This document shows, one piece after another, positions 10,955 through 22,061 of a stretch of 64,000 bases of DNA. A program made the position numbers and the translations under genes. How positions within the stretch are numbered: position 1 is the first letter of the stretch; the number at the start of each line of letters is the position of its first letter. The notes below the pieces were generated by a model that worked only from the letters and a program-made list of their open reading frames with translations, made no database searches and had not been told where the DNA came from. This stretch comes from Branchipolynoe longqiensis (lineage: Eukaryota > Annelida > Polychaeta > Phyllodocida > Polynoidae), in NCBI GenBank assembly GCA_030323885.1, contig CM059189.1:46817015-46881014 (forward strand), in the 5' to 3' direction.

Positions 10955-11306
10955 ATGACCAGACAGGATGGCCGAATGAGTTAGAAGGTCCGTCTCCCGT
11001 GTTGGTAGATCGTGGGTTCGTGGGTTTGAACCCTGGTCGAGTCAAACCAATGACTTAAAAATATATACTTGTTGCTTCCTAGCCTGGCACTCGGCATTAT
11101 TACTGTATTAGGATAGGGCAAGGACTGGTTGGCTCAGTGTCAGGATAATGTGACTGAGTGGGATATCAGGTCATGGTGCTGGTGGCCTCGTCTTCTAGTG
11201 GGGCAGCACTATGGGGTTGCCATGAGTGCGCCCTGTCACAAGTCAGTACCCGTCCTGATATGACCTTAGATGTTGCTAGGACATAAAACAACAACAAACA
11301 AACAAA
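10955..11306 (+). mobile_element. SINE-A, full length
   Basis: A box GGATGGCCGAATGAGTTAG, B box GGGTTTGAACCCTGG, body through GGATAGGGCAAGGACTGG and CAGTGTCAGGATAATGTG, 3' end GATGTTGCTAGGACATAAAA then (AAC)n. Flanked by CCAAAATGG at 10946-10954 and 11307-11315, a target duplication. Confidence 0.93.
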
Positions 11307-11315
11307 CCAAAATGG

Positions 11316-11653
11316 GTTTAGTTGGCTCAGTGTCACTGTCAGAATACCGTCATGTGTCGCTAATCCTCCACAAAGGTGTTGAAACCGATCAGAGCTGACG
11401 GGTGTGTCGAATTCCGCTGGTCCCCCAGGAAGGACTGAAGCTGAGATCCAGCATGCCAGGTCACAGTTTTAGCTTTGCACAGCAGGACTTGTGGGAGGTG
11501 GTGAATACGCCTTCATGAAGTGGTATTTTATTCACTGTAAAATATTTGCTATGCTAATTTCACTGCAATCCTCATTAGAGATTAAATGTATGGCAAGTCT
11601 CCTCCTACCAAGTTTGTGATTATAGCTGCAAAGTGAGGGTAAAGTATCAGTTA
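11316..11653. other. unassigned
   Basis: The first 40 bases (AGTTGGCTCAGTGTCACTG) may be a SINE-A body scrap. The rest is unrecognised. Confidence 0.35.
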
Positions 11654-12182
11654 AGGCCCTGTCACACTTTACCGGATTGAGGAAATGGATTGAAACGGAC
11701 AAAAATATTCCAATCCGGTGTGATTCAGACTTGAAATGTATCGATTATGTAACGGACAGGTAACAGCTGGTAATGGACGGGTAACAGACAGTAATGGATG
11801 CTAACAGTTGATAACGTATCTAACGATCAACGGACAATTCAGGATACAAAAAGAACTATAGCGAACGGCAACGGATGTGTAATGGATATGTAACGGACCG
11901 GAACAGATGGTAACAGATGGTAACGGATGGGAACGGACAGTAACGGATGGGTAACGGACCGGAATGGATGGGAAACGAACAGTAACGGATAATAACCACA
12001 TAGGTCAGTCTGGTGCAATCCATTACAAGTTTTGTGCATGCTAAAAAATTACAACGGATCGGGCCGGATATCAACAGATATCAATGGATATGCAATGGAC
12101 ACAAACCGGACTTTGCCGAATATCAACGGACTTTGTTCCATTTCAATCAGTTTCCTCAATCCGGTAAAGTGTGACAGGGCCT
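11654..12182. mobile_element. H1 element (CCTGTCACAC ends, CGGA-rich core)
   Basis: Ends AGGCCCTGTCACACTTTACC and its reverse complement GGTAAAGTGTGACAGGGCCT. TIRs of about 33 bp extend to a GGATTGAGGAAA block. Flanked by TTA at both sides. The core is dozens of variants of AACGGATGGGTAACGG-like words. A worn copy of the group's palindrome (AAGTTTTGTGCATGCTAAAA) lies at 12027-12050. Three-bp TWA duplications fit PIF/Harbinger. Confidence 0.9.
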
Positions 12183-12404
12183 TTAGAAAGTGAAGGGTCG
12201 GAAGAGCACCAGCATCAACTTCCGGTCTGTAAACTGGAGCTGCGACCTGCGGTGGTGGGTCGCACCTTCAGTTATTCCTGAAGGACCATCGGATTGAATT
12301 CGGAATATTATTAATATTAGTTCAATCTAAGGGTGGTTTCTGATTTATTGCCGACTGTTGAAGTGTCCTATTGCTATATGCAGGTATCCACATATAGCCT
12401 CTAG
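12183..12404. other. unassigned
   Basis: No repeat or gene seen. Confidence 0.35.
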
Positions 12405-12596
12405 TGTGGCAAGGACTGGTGTGCTCAGTGTCAAGATAATGTTACTGAGTGGGATACCGGGTCATGGTGCCGGCGGCCTGATTTCCCATTGGGACAGCAC
12501 TATTAAGTCGCCATGAGTGCGCACTGTCACAAGTCGGTACCCGTCCTGATATGACCTTAGATGTTGCTAGGACATAAAACAACAACAAACAAACTG
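12405..12596 (+). mobile_element. SINE-A 3' half
   Basis: Begins inside the body at GCAAGGACTGGTGTGC and ends with TGTTGCTAGGACATAAAAC and (AAC)n. The head is missing (5' truncation). Confidence 0.88.
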
Positions 12597-12648
12597 GAAA
12601 GAGGGGTGGCCACGAGCTATGAGTGGACTGGTACACGACAGAGTCCCC

Positions 12649-13399
12649 AATATAGACTGGATCACGGTTCCGACTGCGCATGCGCTGAAAACGGCATTGG
12701 CAGCAAAGCAAATGTGAATGGCCATTGAGTTTGTCGATATGCGTATGGAATAACTTCGATTTGATTCAAAATGAATAGAAATACATGGCAATTTAGCATA
12801 AACATGTACGCACATATGCAACATAATGATCTGATGAATATAGCTGAGACAAAACTAGCCATAGTTAAACATTCTGAACTAAGAGACATACAATTCCACA
12901 CAAAACAATCAGTGATATCCACATCACCATTATTAATTCTTGTTCTAAATATTAAAATGCCAAATATGTCAATATACACTTGTTTCAGAGAAATATATAA
13001 CCAATATCTGATTAACCCTACTCATTTTCTAGTTTTACATATGTCGTTTAACCATAGGATATAAATAAAAACAATTATAAAATAAGTAAAACTGACTCTG
13101 GCTATGGCTCTAACACTAATCTGAGTGCCCAGATTTGTGTAAATCTAAATGCACATGGCATAATATATGCATATTATATTGATGTAAACGCAATGCTGGA
13201 TAAAAGATTAATATATTAATTTATTATATATTTTTAGTTGGTATTCTAGGTTTCAAACAAGAGCTGAGATGAGCTGAAACTAGCACATTTTATAGCTGCA
13301 CCCAGTGTATTAGCATGTGCCATGTGTTTCTCACGGGTTTGTTTTGCTCTGATGCATCCCACAATGCACCGCGCCACTGGAATGGTGATGTAGTCTATT
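12649..13399 (-). mobile_element. M735 TIR element, copy 2
   Basis: Reversed relative to the copy at 2323. Ends AATATAGACTGGATCACGG and GGTGATGTAGTCTATT. Carries GACTGCGCATGCGCTG and CCCACAATGCACCGCGCC subterminal blocks. Confidence 0.78.
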
Positions 13400-13470
13400 G
13401 TTCTATCAAGAGGACTGACACAACAAGTGTCCAGGTCCAACAGGCCGCTAGGCCGCTAATGTGTTGTAGA

Positions 13471-13483
13471 GTGGCACATATAT

Positions 13484-13517
<34 letters not shown>

Positions 13518-13530
13518 CTATATATGTGCT
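13471..13530. repeat. (TA)n microsatellite
   Basis: Two TA runs separated by a few bases. Confidence 0.9.
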
Positions 13531-13607
13531 ACATATACATACACAGGGTACGTTCAACAGCCATACATCACGTGGTTTGCATAGGATCCTGGTCAAGACA
13601 CCAGTGA

Positions 13608-13718
13608 CGTGGTGATGGTAAAAATGGGAAATGTTGCGCCTGAAGCGGGAATCGAACCCACATCTCTTGCATTCCGGGCCAGTGTGCTAACCATTACATC
13701 ACCTAGGCTCCACTACAT
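13608..13718 (-). mobile_element. SINE-C head
   Basis: Minus-strand tRNA-like head: A-box region GTGATGTAATGGTTAGCAC, B box GGGTTCGATTCCCGC, then the GCGCAACATTTCCC body start. The same family as 29612-30114 and 50677-50785. Confidence 0.75.
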
Positions 13719-13754
13719 TCAACTAAGTCCACTAACGTGTATGTGACCAGGCCT
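13719..13754. other. CACGT-type scrap
   Basis: ACATTCAACTAAGTCCACTAACG and a GTATGTGACCAGGCCT end resemble 22010-22050. This may be the worn right end of an H2-type element abutting the TTAA-MITE. Confidence 0.35.
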
Positions 13755-14110
13755 TTAAAGCTGCATAGTCCGATGAAATATCAAATTTTCAAAACCAAAC
13801 CAATTATCTAGATCTGATTTTACATATCTAACTTAGATACTGATGCACTTATTAAGCATTGGTTTCTGCATAGAAGGCAATACTGAGTCAATTTAACAGA
13901 ACCTGTTACTGCAGAAGTCTATGGTGTCAGTGTTTTGGCAAGCTTGCCAAAACTAATTTTCCATGTTTGCACTCAAAATATCTACAAAGGTTACCATTTA
14001 ATATCAAAGTAACTTTGAACTAATGTAAAGTAATTACTAGTGATCGATCTAGCGTATTTATCTCCGAGAAAAATACAGAAATTCAAAGCCATCAGACTAT
14101 GCAACTTTAA
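13755..14110 (+). mobile_element. TTAA-MITE, full length
   Basis: TTAA at both ends, TIRs AAGCTGCATAGTCCGATG and its reverse complement with AACTT; 356 bp. Close to the copy at 3391-3745. Confidence 0.92.
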
Positions 14111-14174
14111 GGTGTGTGTGTGCTCAACAGCGTCCCGTGAGTGTTTGCACAGGTCATTGATCTCTGATAGATCA

Positions 14175-14986
14175 AGGCCCTGTCACATTACGGCTTATGG
14201 CGGGACCGTATTCAAAACCTACGTCGAAAATGGGAAAAAGCTGTGCGGGACGACATATCGTGACCTTTGGTGACCTCTTGGTCACCTATGAGGAGCGTAC
14301 GAGGAGCGTATGGGAGTGTACTGTGACATTTTTTGACAGTTTTTAGTGTCATGTGGAGCGTATGAGGAGCATATGAGGAGCGTATGAGGAGCGTATGAGG
14401 AGCGTATGCGAAGCGTATGTGAGACCTATGTTATCTCTCCTCGGTCGACCACCTGGTGGCTCCTGGGTACATAGTGCATCGCCTTTATATACCGAGACCA
14501 TAGGTCGGGCATAGGTGGGCATACGCTCCTCATACGCTTTGCATACACTACAAATACGCTCCCATACGCAACTTGTAGGTTCTGCGTATGCTTCATACGC
14601 CAGAGATATGCCCATGACGCAAGTTGAGTGTATGAGTAGCATATGCCGGCGTACCCCTAGCATACACCGGCATACCCCTAGCATAGGAGGAGCATATGCC
14701 AGCCTATGAGAAGCGTATGAGTAGTGTATGAACCATACGCTCCCGTAGGTCGAGATTTTTTTAGCATGCACAAAAAGATTTGGACAGACGGACGGGAGAA
14801 AGCGTATGGCGGCGTACAATGGCATAAGCCGGCATAGGCCGGCACATGACGGCCTATGCATAGCATATGCATAGCATATGCGTAGCATATGCGTAGCGTA
14901 CGGCGGCATATGGCGGCGTATGCTAACGTATATGACGTAAAGCGCCTACGTACGCTCCCGCAAAAAAAACTAATGTGACAGCCCCT
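14175..14986. mobile_element. H3 element (CCTGTCACA ends, CGTATG core)
   Basis: Left end AGGCCCTGTCACATTACGG, right end TAATGTGACAGCCCCT, flanked by TCA at 14172-14174 and 14987-14989. The core is a run of GAGCGTATGAGGAGC and GGCATA words on one strand and their complements on the other. A degraded palindrome (TTTTTTTAGCATGCACAAAA) lies at 14755-14774. Confidence 0.85.
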
Positions 14987-15091
14987 TCAGCACAACTTAG
15001 CAGCCAGCACACTGAGGGTCTGTCATTTGTGTTTGTTTATGCTGTTGCATGCGTTTGTATCTCAAGTGTATTTGGGTGACACACTTATTTA
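14987..15091. other. short spacer
   Basis: Nothing recognised. Confidence 0.4.
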
Positions 15092-15613
15092 TACCCCAGT
15101 CACACTACTTACTGCTTGCGACCACTTTGCGACCACACAAAAATGGGTGGTCGCAAAGATTGGTTGGTTGTTGGAGTTTTACGTCCTGGCAGCGTCTAAG
15201 GTCATATCAAGACGGGTACTGAATTGTGACAGTGCGCAGTCATGGCGATTTTATAGTGCTGCCCCAGTGCTGCCAGGGGACGCAAGTTGTCGCAAAATGG
15301 TCACAAGTGGTCGCAAAGTAGTTGCAAAGGGGTCCCCAATGGAGTCGCTACTGCACTAAAAACCTCTTTGCAACCAAAATGGTCGCCCAGATGTCGGCGA
15401 CCATTGCTTTGGTCGCAAGGAGGTCGGAAGGAAGTCGGAAGGAAGTCGCAAGGAAGTCGTAGGGAGCTCGTAAGGAACTCTTATGAGCTCGTAAGGAGCT
15501 TGCAAGGGGGTCGCAATGAGGTGGGTTATTTGGTTCAAAGTGGTCACAATGTGGTCGCATAGCGGTCACAAAGTGGTCGCAAAGTGGTCGCAAGCCGTGA
15601 TGTGACTGGGGGA
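15092..15613. mobile_element. H4 element (CCCCAGTCACAC ends, GGTCGCAA core), split by SINE-A scrap
   Basis: Left TACCCCAGTCACACTAC, right GTGATGTGACTGGGGGA. The core repeats GTGGTCGCAAAG and AAGGAAGTCGTAAGG words. A short deletion relative occurs at 56772-56944. The target duplication is not clean here. Confidence 0.8.
15160..15267 (-). mobile_element. SINE-A tail fragment inside H4
   Basis: TTTTACGTCCTGGCAGCGTC through GACTTTATAGTG-like sequence, ending at GTGCTGCC. It sits within GGTCGCAA repeats on both sides. Confidence 0.8.
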
Positions 15614-16010
15614 TACCGAATGAAAAGCCCATCAGGGTGTTTTTAATCGTTTGTTTTTAAATCGTTTCATTTTATATGCCTTTAATCGTTAAAAACAATA
15701 TATTTGTTTTTATTTTATGAGCCACCACTCAAGAGGTTCAAAGTAAGCATTCTCCAGATGATATGCAATTAACCACGCCAATGAATAATTGGGCAATCAG
15801 GTGATCTCAGAATTAGGAGGAGTGTCATTATGGCCATCTGTATAGCGAATAGTGAGGCCCAGCCGGTGTCTAAGTTAATTATCGCCTTGGCCAGGTATGG
15901 GAGGGGCCGGGCGGTGATATCGCCATAAGTCCAGCGTCATAATGAAATCTAACCATCTTGATTTTTTGTAATTGATTTTTTTAATTGAGGCTGTGATTAT
16001 ACTGTCCCTG
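15614..16010. other. unassigned
   Basis: No known repeat or gene seen. Two TTTAATCGTT words at about 15640-15680. Confidence 0.35.
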
Positions 16011-16312
16011 TTCTCTATGGCGGAGTGATTAGAGTGCCTGACTTTTTTCTAGGTCGGACTCCTAATCTGAAGGTCAGTGGTTCGATTCCCTGTGCCCCCA
16101 CCTCTGTCTATTTGGATTTCCACCGCTGTGTATAACTTACAGTGTCATCAAAGGCCAGTTGCGCTCATACCATGTCTATGTGGTGTGGGAGGTTAAAAAT
16201 CACTTGGGTCGGTGTAGGCTCGGGCTTTCTATCGACAAACTGTATAATGGTGAAAACAAGCCTATTCAGGCTTATCCATGATAGGCAGTATAAATCTTCA
16301 ACAACAACAAAA
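16011..16312 (+). mobile_element. SINE-B, full length
   Basis: A-box region TATGGCGGAGTGATTAGAG, B box GTGGTTCGATTCCC, then a body shared with 53989-54290 (TTCCACCGCTGTGTATAAC; GGTGTGGGAGGTTAAAAATC; GATAGGCAGTATAAATCTTC) and an (AAC)n tail. Pol III-type retroelement; body unrelated to SINE-A. Confidence 0.9.
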
Positions 16313-16316
16313 TATA

Positions 16317-16730
16317 AGCTCGAGTACTCGGGCTTGTTTTCAATGCTGGCCGGTTGTAATGGTGGAGTTATCTTATCACACAGTAGCAGCTGATAAGGTG
16401 TTTGATTGCCTGTATTACAGTAGCAGGTAAGTGTTTTGGTTAGTAGTCTATGTTAGTTTTTTTGGATTTTCTTGGTATATATATATTTTTTTTTTTTCTA
16501 ATCTTATTACTAGACTAGCTTACTCATATTTACATATCATAGGCTTGCATGTGGTTGCTAGGTGTATTATCTGGTTAATTTTGGAATGGTTACCTTCCAT
16601 TGGCCGTCCCGCTGGAGGGCCGTGACATATCACATGCCCCCTTGCAGTGCTGTTTAGTGGGGGTTTCCTAGCCTTATTTTGCACAGATTTTGTTGGTATG
16701 TTTTTAGGTCAGGAATGGAAAAGTGCGTAA
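16317..16730 (-). repeat. R470 repeat, copy 1
   Basis: Matches 34662-35140 and 52159-52628 in reverse. Shared blocks: CCTTCCATTGGCCGTCCCGC, then GTGACATATCACATGCCCC, then GGTTTCCTAGCC and TTTTTAGGTCAGGAAT. SINE-B sits directly at its border. No TIRs, A/B boxes or ORF; class unknown. Confidence 0.75.
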
Positions 16731-16865
16731 ACACACAGTAGTGCTTCCATACGTCCGAGTGTAGAGACACAGACACATCAAGGTGGTTTGATGAATATTA
16801 GCCTACGCAAAGTAAACCGCTCTCAACAGATTTGTTTAATTTACCAAATAATATCATATATATGT
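16731..16865. other. unassigned
   Basis: Nothing recognised. Confidence 0.35.
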
Positions 16866-17420
16866 TATATATGTGATGTATAACCCATTATGCAAGTATA
16901 AAGATGCGGAAGGCAATCATTTCCTTATTATTATTATTATACTCAGTGGGTTATTATTCTCCTGATATGACCTTAGATGTTGGTAGGTCGTAAAACAACA
17001 ATAAACAAACTATTATTCATATTTCACTTAATAGATTGTATATAATACATTATATAACATACAGTATATGGGTATGAAGAATAAATCTATTCATATTCAC
17101 ATAATACATTGTATATATAAACTATCATGTGAATAGGAATGATAAATGGTGGCTTTATTATTCATATTCAAATAATAGATTATATATAATGAATTATATA
17201 TATAGCATGAATAGATTATATATAACATCCATCATAGAATAGATATATACCATAGATATGTTTCATTATTCATATTCACATAATAGATTATACATAATCT
17301 ATTATCTATAATAGATTATGCATAATCTATTATGTATAATATATTATGCATAATCTATTATGTATAATATATTATGCATAATGTATTATGTATAATATAT
17401 TATGCATAATCTATTATGGC
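16866..17420. repeat. AT-rich palindromic array
   Basis: Repeats of ATAATCTATTATGTATAATA and related dyads, densest at 17280-17410, plus ATTCATATTCACATAATAGA words. A SINE-A tail scrap (CCTTAGATGTTGGTAGGTCG) lies inside at 16961-17009. Confidence 0.75.
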
Positions 17421-17490
17421 CGTGGATATGGCCTATGCTGCCGACACGGCGTAAAGCAACCACCAAACAATCAATCAATCAATTAATCTA
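17415..17490 (+). mobile_element. possible SINE 3' end
   Basis: GCCGACACGGCGTAAAGCAAC followed by (AATC)n-type tail; the form of a SINE or LINE 3' end, not matched elsewhere here. Confidence 0.4.
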
Positions 17491-17586
17491 TTATGTGAAA
17501 ATGCAATTTAGGGTATGTTTCGTAAGTTAGATTTTGCTGCTACTGGTTTTAGTTTATGCTATCCTAATCATGCCAAAATTGCATTA

Positions 17587-18255
17587 TGGCCCTGTCACAC
17601 TACGACATAACGACGTCAAGATAGGGAGAACGTGAAAAACATTGAACTTCTCGGCGTAGTATGCAAATTTGGGCACAAGTTGAACGTGGATGCAGCGTAG
17701 TGGACGAGAGAGTAACGGCGGTAAAGCATAGTGATAGCATCATTCAACGAGAGAGGACAACATAATTACACTCAGGGAACGTTATGTACGTTATTCCATC
17801 GCCAGAACTACGTTGCTTTACGTTACCTTATGTTACTAACGTCATGAAGCGGTGGCAAAACGGTAAACGTACGTTGGACGTCTGTTAGACGTCCATTTTC
17901 CCGACGTTTTCACGATGCGGACTGCACGTTCCCGCCACCTTTAATGTGGGTCAACATAATGCAACGTAATGCAACATAGTGCAACGTAGTGACCAGCATT
18001 TCAGTGACGTTCACTGAATGTGTACAGAACGTATGGTGAATGTAAATCCTTACTTTCTAGTTACATCGAAAGTTTTGAACAGGTTCAAAACGTTGACGCG
18101 TGCCGACGTAACACGACGTAATGTGACGTAGCTCGACATCAGTGTAACGTCATTCTGACGTCATCATAACGTAATCCAACAGACGTCAACGAAATGACGA
18201 AAAATCACCACGTCAGGCTTACGTTGGCTCGTTACGTCATAGTGCGACAGGGGTA
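17587..18255 (+). mobile_element. H2 element (CCTGTCACAC ends, ACGT core)
   Basis: Left TGGCCCTGTCACACTACGAC, right GTCATAGTGCGACAGGGGTA; TTA at 17584-17586 and 18256-18258. The core is made of AACGT, GACGT and ACGTA words. A near-perfect palindrome, AGTTTTGAACAGGTTCAAAA, lies at 18071-18090, about 165 bp from the right end. Non-autonomous Harbinger-type by target duplication. Confidence 0.93.
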
Positions 18256-18399
18256 TTAAAGATGGTATTTGCTATTAATATTATTTGACATGGATCTGAC
18301 CATGTTAGAGTGTCATGTAGGTTTCAATGTAAGCATTTGAATGTGATTGACAAGACTGACAGAATATATACCTGCGTGTGTATTTATACATGTAAACAT

Positions 18400-18524
18400 G
18401 TATATATTATGGGTACATATGCTTATATGTATGCATATATATGTACATATATGTATACATATGTATAAATATATATATACATATATGTACATATATGTAC
18501 ATATATGTACATATATGTACATAT
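18400..18524. repeat. TACATATATG array, left part
   Basis: Repeated ATATATGTACAT units. It is interrupted by the 238-bp MITE and resumes at 18763. Confidence 0.9.
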
Positions 18525-18762
18525 GAAGAGTTCAGGCGCAAAACCCCGTAAATGCTAATCCAAAAATTAAGTTTGAATCAAAGATTATTACCCGAAAATA
18601 AATTTAAAGCTTATTAATTCAACTTCTCATCTGATCACATGACTATGGAGCAATAAACAAAACAGTAGGCATATAAAAATATAAATTGTTTGAAGGTTTG
18701 ATTCCAATGTTTCTCTCCATTTTTTGGATTGGTGTTTACGTGGTTTTGTGCCTGAACTCTTC
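18525..18762. mobile_element. 238-bp MITE with long TIRs
   Basis: Ends GAAGAGTTCAGGCGCAAAAC and its reverse complement. TIRs of about 40 bp run through a GCTAATCCAAAAAT block. A relative is at 63353-63584, also inside TA repeats. No ORF. Confidence 0.9.
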
Positions 18763-19030
18763 ATATATGTATACATATGTATACATATATGTACATGTAT
18801 ATGTACATATATGTATACATATGTATACATATATGTATGTATATATATATATATGTACATATATGTATACATATGTATACATATATGTACATATATATGT
18901 ACATATATATATACATATGTATAAATATATATCTATATGTACATATATGTACATATATGTATACATATGTATACATATATGTTCCTATATATTTATATAT
19001 ATATATATATATGTGTGTATAAGTGTATAT
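18763..19030. repeat. TACATATATG array, right part
   Basis: Continuation of the ATATATGTATACAT array; overlapping Tyr/Ile-rich ORFs on both strands are artefacts. Confidence 0.9.
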
Positions 19031-19363
19031 ATATAGATGTTTTAGTGGAGGTGAGATCCTTTGCCTGCAGGGTGTTTGTTATCTTATTTAGTTAGATGTA
19101 GAACAAAATCATTGCACAAAACCAAACACCAACAAAAGAAATTACAAACAAATGTTATCCATTCACAGTTTCTTATCAACTTGTTCCACGTATATAATAG
19201 ACAAAATTGAATAAAAGTAGAATGTGCGGGGTAATTTATTTTAAATCAGAAACCATAATTGAGAGTGATCATATTTCTAACATTTGGAACTGCGTCTAGA
19301 GTTTTATGTGGGTGGGTGTGTTTAAAAAATCACTTTGGAAAGTGGGATGTATATATACAGTCC

Positions 19364-19364
<1 letters not shown>
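19031..19364. other. unassigned
   Basis: No gene or repeat family recognised. Confidence 0.35.

Positions 19365-19365
<1 letters not shown>

Positions 19366-19412
<47 letters not shown>
19366..19412. repeat. (TA)n microsatellite
   Basis: TA run ending in TATACAG, the left border of the next element. Confidence 0.9.
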
Positions 19413-19589
19413 CAGTAAAACCTCTCTATACCGACCCCTCCACAGATCGACCACTCCCCTATATCGATCGCTTTATTTGGGTCCCAACAATACCATTGTA
19501 AGGATATTCTAACTCTCTAAGCCGACTACCTCCTTAAATGGACCACTTAAAGTCGATCCCATGGTCGGTCGATTTAGAGAGGTTTTACT
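19413..19589. mobile_element. 177-bp pogo-like MITE
   Basis: Left CAGTAAAACCTCTCTATACC; right reversed TAGTAAAACCTCTCTAAATC. TA on both flanks. Interior CGATCGACC-type words. The form fits pogo/Tigger-derived MITEs. Confidence 0.8.
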
Positions 19590-19592
19590 ATA

Positions 19593-19625
<33 letters not shown>

Positions 19626-20050
19626 GGATATGTATACCCAACATTTAGCAACAAAATGCCGTACATATTTACCCTGTAGGGATGTGAATGGAGTCGTAGG
19701 AAACTAAGTAGATAAATTTTTGTTGGGGTTTTACGTCGTATCCACCTCTAGGGTTACATCAGCACTGGTGTGATATGTGATGTGTGATGGCTAATGCGTG
19801 ATATGTGTTGTGTGATGTGCAGTATGTGCTGCATGTGTTGCATGTACTGCACGTGTTTCATGTGCTGCTTGTGCTTCCTTCATGTGCTGCATCAGGATGG
19901 GTGTCCACTTGAGACAGTACACTCATGGTGGCTTTCCCTTGGAAAGACCAGGTCTCCCATTTTGTAGAAACTAATAGATTTACCACTCGTCGTGGTCACC
20001 AGTTTGTAAAGTCTACTGTTCGAATCTGTGGTTGTGTAGGCAGGCTGTAG
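19626..20050 (-). mobile_element. diverged SINE-A-like fragment
   Basis: GGTTTTACGTCGTATCCACC and, after a TGTGATGTG-rich stretch, ATCAGGATGGGTGTCCACTTG and a GACAGTACACTCATGGTGGC block. The head region is too worn to call boxes. Confidence 0.5.
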
Positions 20051-20540
20051 TGAAATCAATACAGGCAAAGAGAAAGGAAGAGTATAAAGTGTAAAGAAGG
20101 AGAGAGAGTCAAGCCCTCTGGTTTATTATTTATATGGTACATGGATTCAGTGTAGAGTATCACCCCACCCTATTCCCCCAATGAGAAACAATCATCCTTA
20201 GCTCTACCAATAGGGATCCAGCATTCCTGGTCCCCATGGTTACCAGTGATCTGCCCAACACCACCAAGCTGTGTGGGTCCCCTGGCCACCACCTGCTTGA
20301 GTTTGAGTGTTGTGATCCTGACTAGCAGAGGGGGGGGGGGGTAGTGTGTAGGGCTCTGAGTGCCCCTTACACACAATCCTACTATCACCACTATGTCTAT
20401 TTACCTATCAATCAAGCACCACCAGCAACTAAATAAACACATCTATGCACCTGGACATGTATACCTGTTTCACAAATAGAATATTTGCATTCCCCAACCA
20501 ATGCTTTATTATCGGAATATTTTACAACCTGTTTATAGTG
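20051..20540. other. unassigned; G11 run
   Basis: Contains G11 at 20331-20341. Nothing else recognised. Confidence 0.35.
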
Positions 20541-20735
20541 CTGCCACCTGCACACAATATCCTTCTCGGTCACATTATTCTGATACTCAACAAACCAGCA
20601 TACCTATCCTATTAACACCGAGTGCCAGGCTAGGTATTGACAAGTATCAATTGTATAAGTCATTGGTTTGACTCAGTGGGGATCCGAACCCATGATCTCC
20701 CACACAAGAAGCCAGCCAATGCAGTTAACCGTCTG
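20541..20735 (-). mobile_element. SINE-A fragment, head and half-body
   Basis: TCGGTCACATTATTCTGATAC to AACACCGAGTGCCAGGCTAGG to a worn B box GGATCCGAACCC. Tail missing. Confidence 0.75.
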
Positions 20736-21188
20736 TTTTTAGATATATTGCATACTGGTGGTGACTGCCTGTCTGAAATACCAGAAACCACTACTTAGAA
20801 CACTAAGAATGCCACAGCCTCCATTAAGCACCGTCTGCGTTAATGCACACCTGTTAATGTCGTCTGCTTCAATCATCCCGACGCTATTCCACTAATGTGA
20901 CAGCAGACGACATTCGGTGTCTGGGGCGAGCGTTCCCTTCAGTAGACGCCGGCGTCTCTTCAGTGAGAAGTCACGGCGTTTTCCGTACGTGCTGCCCACA
21001 AGCAGACGACATTTGCGAGACGGCAGACGACATGCTAGATGTCACCCTGTCTCACCGTCTTATGATGTATGGCCGCCTGTTGGGTGAAAGGCCATCGGAA
21101 TGTGATACATCACAAGGCAGCCTGACTGGGCTACATGTATCCTAGGTAACGGGACACCTGACTTAGTTCTAAGTATGATGGTTGGCGG
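20736..21188. other. unassigned; GCAGACGACAT words
   Basis: GCAGACGACAT occurs three times (about 20903, 21002 and 21023) with a TAATGTGACAG stretch at 20892-20902. It could be a ruined member of the CCTGTCACAC group, but no second end was found. Confidence 0.35.
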
Positions 21189-21536
21189 CTGAAAGTCCGA
21201 AGAAATATCAAATTTTCAAAACCAAACCAATTATCTATATTTTATTTTACATATCTAACTTAGATACTGATGCACTTATTACGCATTTGTTTCTGCATAG
21301 AAGGCAATACCGAGTAAATTTAACTGAACCTGTTACTGCAGAAGTCTATGGTGTCAGAGTTTAGGCCAGCTTGCCAAAACTAATTTTCCATGTTTGCACT
21401 CAAAATATCTCAAAAGTTTACCATTTAAAATAAAAGTAACTTTGAACTAATGTAAAGTAGATACTAGTGATCGATCTAATATATTTATCTCAGAAAAAAT
21501 ACAGAATTTCAAAACCATCTGACTATGCAACTTTAA
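21189..21536 (+). mobile_element. TTAA-MITE, left end worn
   Basis: Right end GACTATGCAACTTTAA intact; the left end is reduced to GAAAGTCCGAAGAAATATC. Otherwise very close to 3391-3745. Confidence 0.88.
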
Positions 21537-21657
21537 GCCCAATGCAATGTTATAAGTACGCTGAATGAATTTGTTTAATATATCCTGAATAGCCAGTTGT
21601 ATTAAATGATCTCTAACATGCTGAATCTACGTAAATTACCCAATATAACGGTTTTAT

Positions 21658-21970
21658 TTGTTTTGTGTTTTACATCCTAGCAATATCTAAGGTCATATCG
21701 GGAGGGGTACCGACTTGTGACAGTGCGCACTCATGGCGACTTTATGGTGCTGCCCCACTGGGAGACCAGTGTGCTAGCACCATGATGTGATATCCCACAC
21801 AGTCACATTATCCTGATACTGTGCTAACCAGTCCTTGTCATACCCTAGTAATGCGAAGCGCCAGGCTAGTAATGCCAAGTGCCAGGCTAGATAGGGACAA
21901 AGTTTATAAGTCATTTCATTGACTCGACTGGGATTCGAGCTCCCAATGTTCCCCAAGCGATGCCGGTACG
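21658..21970 (-). mobile_element. SINE-A, near complete
   Basis: Tail TTTTACATCCTAGCAATATC; body with a short internal duplication of AATGCNAAGNGCCAGGCTAG at about 21850-21890; B box GGGATTCGAGCTCC; head worn. Confidence 0.85.
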
Positions 21971-22061
21971 TTCAACTACATCCAACTACGTTCAACTGCG
22001 TTAGCCTCCACTACATTCAACTACGTCCACTAACATGTATGTGACCGGGGCATAAGCCTAA

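Noticed and set aside
18313..19036. Tyr/Ile/Met-rich ORFs on both strands
   Set aside because: Direct translation of TACATATATG repeats.
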